From the NCBI GenBank assembly GCA_900314345.1, contig OMUX01000049.1, positions 1 through 7,851 of the forward strand: 7,851 bases of DNA, read 5' to 3'. Numbering within the stretch: position 1 is the stretch's first letter; each line of letters opens with the position of its first letter. Source of the stretch: an uncultured Erysipelotrichaceae bacterium (GTDB taxonomy: Bacteria; Bacillota_I; Bacilli_A; Erysipelotrichales; Erysipelotrichaceae). Below are positions 6,517 to 7,851 of this stretch, in pieces. The position numbers and the translations under genes are program-made. Under the pieces are notes generated by a model. That model saw only the letters and a program-made list of their open reading frames with translations. It had not been told where the DNA came from and did no database searches.

Positions 6517-6544
6517 AAGGGGAAGACAATGCGTCTTCTCTTTT
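6517..6544 (+). terminator. Intrinsic terminator of the S1-Nudix-sugar operon
   Basis: AAGGGGAAGAC (6517-6527) pairs with GTCTTCTCTTT (6533-6543) around a 5-base loop AATGC, giving 11 pairs of which two are G-U, and ends in a T-run. It lies 23 bases after the glf stop and before the separate promoter of the MATE gene, so it closes the operon. Confidence 0.75.
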
Positions 6545-6567
6545 CATTCTGCCGGCGTATCAATAAG

Positions 6568-6576
6568 TGCTAGTAT
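6568..6576 (+). promoter_or_regulatory. Extended -10 promoter of the MATE gene
   Basis: TGCTAGTAT is a TGn extended -10 (TAGTAT, 4 of 6 matches to TATAAT; a shifted TATTAT at 6574-6579 is an alternative). Its last base is 7 bases before the A of the ATG at 6584, so transcription should begin at or next to the start codon. No clear -35 is seen. Confidence 0.5.
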
Positions 6577-6583
6577 TATTGCC

Positions 6584-7834
6584 ATGAACCAGGCGGAAGC
6601 ACAGTATGAAAAGATGACGAAAACACCGGTGCACAGATTGATCAATGCTCTCAGTGCACCGACGATCGTCTCCATGCTTGTGACAAATCTGTATAATATG
6701 GCAGACACGTATTTCGTATCGCAGATCGGCACTTCCGCAAGCGGCGCCACCGGTGTGGTATTCGGACTGATGGCCATCCTGCAGGCATTCGGCTTCATGT
6801 TCGGCCATGGAGCAGGCTCCAACATCTCCAGGAAGCTTGGCTCAAGGAATATCCAGGAGGCCAGGGAGTATGCCAGCAATTCCTTCTGGCTGTCCATCCT
6901 GACAGGACTTGTCATTCTGATCCTCGGCCTTCTGAACATGGATGATTTCATGCGGCTGCTTGGAAGCACGGAAACGATCCTTCCCTATGCAAAGGACTAT
7001 GCCTTCTGGATCCTGCTGGCCGGACCGGCCATGACCAGCAGCTGCGTGCTGAACAACATCCTGCGCTATGAAGGAAAGGCTTTCTATGCGATGATCGGCT
7101 TAACAGCAGGCGGCATCCTGAACATCTTCGGCGATGCCATTCTGATCAACGTATTCCACATGGGTATCTGCGGGGCCGGCCTTTCCACATTTGCCAGCCA
7201 GTATATTTCCATGTTCATCCTTGCACTTCCCTATCTTCAGAAGAAGGTGCAGTCACGTCTGTATCCAAAGGACTTTACGAGAAGGAAGGAAGTCGTCTTC
7301 AATATTCTCTACTGCGGCATGCCGAGCCTCATGCGCCAGGGACTCAATTCCGTGTCCACCATGTTCATCAACCACTCTGCAGCGTTCTATGGCGATGCGG
7401 CAGTAGCCGCAATCTCCATTTCCATGCGCATTGCAAACTTCCTGTTCTGCATTGCCATCGGCATCGGCCAGGGCTTCCAGCCTGTCAGTGCCTTCAACTA
7501 TGGTGCAAGAATCTACAGCCGGGTGAAGGAAGCGTTCCTGTATGCCATGAAAAGCGGAACCATCATCCTTGCACTGCTTGGAATCCTTGGCTGGATTTTC
7601 AGCGAACCTCTGGTACAGCTGTTCCGCAATGATCCCGAGGTCATCGGCATCGGGTCAAGAGCCCTGAAGTATCAGTGTCTGATCCTGTGGCTCAATCCCA
7701 TAACGATGTATGCAAACATGCTGTTCCAGTCCATCGGAGAAGGAAAAACAGCGACGTTTCTCGCATCACTGCGGTCCGGCGCTGTTCTGATTCCTGTAGG
7801 CCATGTATGCGAAATGGTGAACGGAGTACCATAA
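6584..7834 (+). CDS. MATE family efflux transporter, C-terminus shortened
   Basis: This 416-residue polytopic membrane protein belongs to the MATE family, which exports drugs or metabolites in exchange for Na+ or H+. Seen: a short cytoplasmic N-terminus, LSAPTIVSMLVTNLYNMADT at 23-42 with the conserved Pro26 helix, RYEGKA at 151-156, then the second-half repeat with GMPSLMRQGLNS and IGIGQGFQPVSAFNYGA at 282-298, and NMLFQSIGEGKTATFLASLR near the end. About ten to eleven hydrophobic segments are visible. Typical members have 12 helices and 440-460 residues; here the reading ends inside or just after helix 11 with a non-hydrophobic GHVCEMVNGVP. A late nonsense or frameshift change, or a sequencing error, is possible. 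No ribosome site precedes the ATG at 6584; Met11 at 6614 is an alternative start. It has its own promoter, separate from the sugar operon. Confidence 0.85.
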   Translation: MNQAEAQYEKMTKTPVHRLINALSAPTIVSMLVTNLYNMADTYFVSQIGTSASGATGVVFGLMAILQAFGFMFGHGAGSNISRKLGSRNIQEAREYASNSFWLSILTGLVILILGLLNMDDFMRLLGSTETILPYAKDYAFWILLAGPAMTSSCVLNNILRYEGKAFYAMIGLTAGGILNIFGDAILINVFHMGICGAGLSTFASQYISMFILALPYLQKKVQSRLYPKDFTRRKEVVFNILYCGMPSLMRQGLNSVSTMFINHSAAFYGDAAVAAISISMRIANFLFCIAIGIGQGFQPVSAFNYGARIYSRVKEAFLYAMKSGTIILALLGILGWIFSEPLVQLFRNDPEVIGIGSRALKYQCLILWLNPITMYANMLFQSIGEGKTATFLASLRSGAVLIPVGHVCEMVNGVP

Positions 7835-7851
7835 ACGGGACTGCTGGAATC

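Overview
The window looks like chromosomal DNA of a moderate-GC (roughly 50%) Firmicute. Gene content (YuiD-like DUF212 protein, YugI/CvfD-like S1 protein, stand-alone NifU C-terminal domain protein, AI-2E permease) and AGGAGG-type ribosome sites with short intergenic gaps fit Bacilli or Erysipelotrichia. An Erysipelotrichia-like host is my best guess, but it rests on general resemblance and not on a marker gene.

Layout. (1) Bases 1-647, plus strand: 3' part of an AI-2E family transporter whose start lies upstream of the window. (2) Bases 651-685: a perfect 15-bp hairpin serving as bidirectional terminator between convergent genes. (3) Bases 706-1523, minus strand: a two-gene unit, a YuiD-like membrane protein followed by a small NifU-type Fe-S protein. 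(4) Bases 1524-1609: a compact divergent promoter region with two facing-away extended -10 elements. (5) Bases 1610-6493, plus strand: six tightly packed genes, each overlapping the next by 1 to 14 bases: S1-domain RNA-binding protein, Nudix hydrolase, rmlA, an extended SDR epimerase/reductase, rmlB, and a glf-type flavin mutase. A hairpin terminator follows at 6517-6544. (6) Bases 6584-7834, plus strand: a MATE-family efflux protein that starts right behind its own promoter and stops earlier than the family normally does.

How the genes work together. RmlA and RmlB convert glucose-1-phosphate to dTDP-glucose and then to dTDP-4-keto-6-deoxyglucose. No rmlC or rmlD is present; instead an extended SDR sits between rmlA and rmlB, and a Glf-type pyranose/furanose mutase closes the operon. 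This gene set (RmlA, RmlB, an SDR, a Glf homologue) has the composition of the known dTDP-D-fucofuranose pathway (RmlA, RmlB, Fcf1, Fcf2). The most interesting hypothesis here is therefore that the operon makes a furanose-form 6-deoxysugar donor for a surface glycan. The more conservative reading is a mixed operon supplying a dTDP-deoxysugar and, separately, UDP-galactofuranose. The leading S1 and Nudix genes tie an RNA-binding regulator and a diphosphate hydrolase to the same transcript. I see no RNA genes, CRISPR arrays, insertion sequences or attachment sites.
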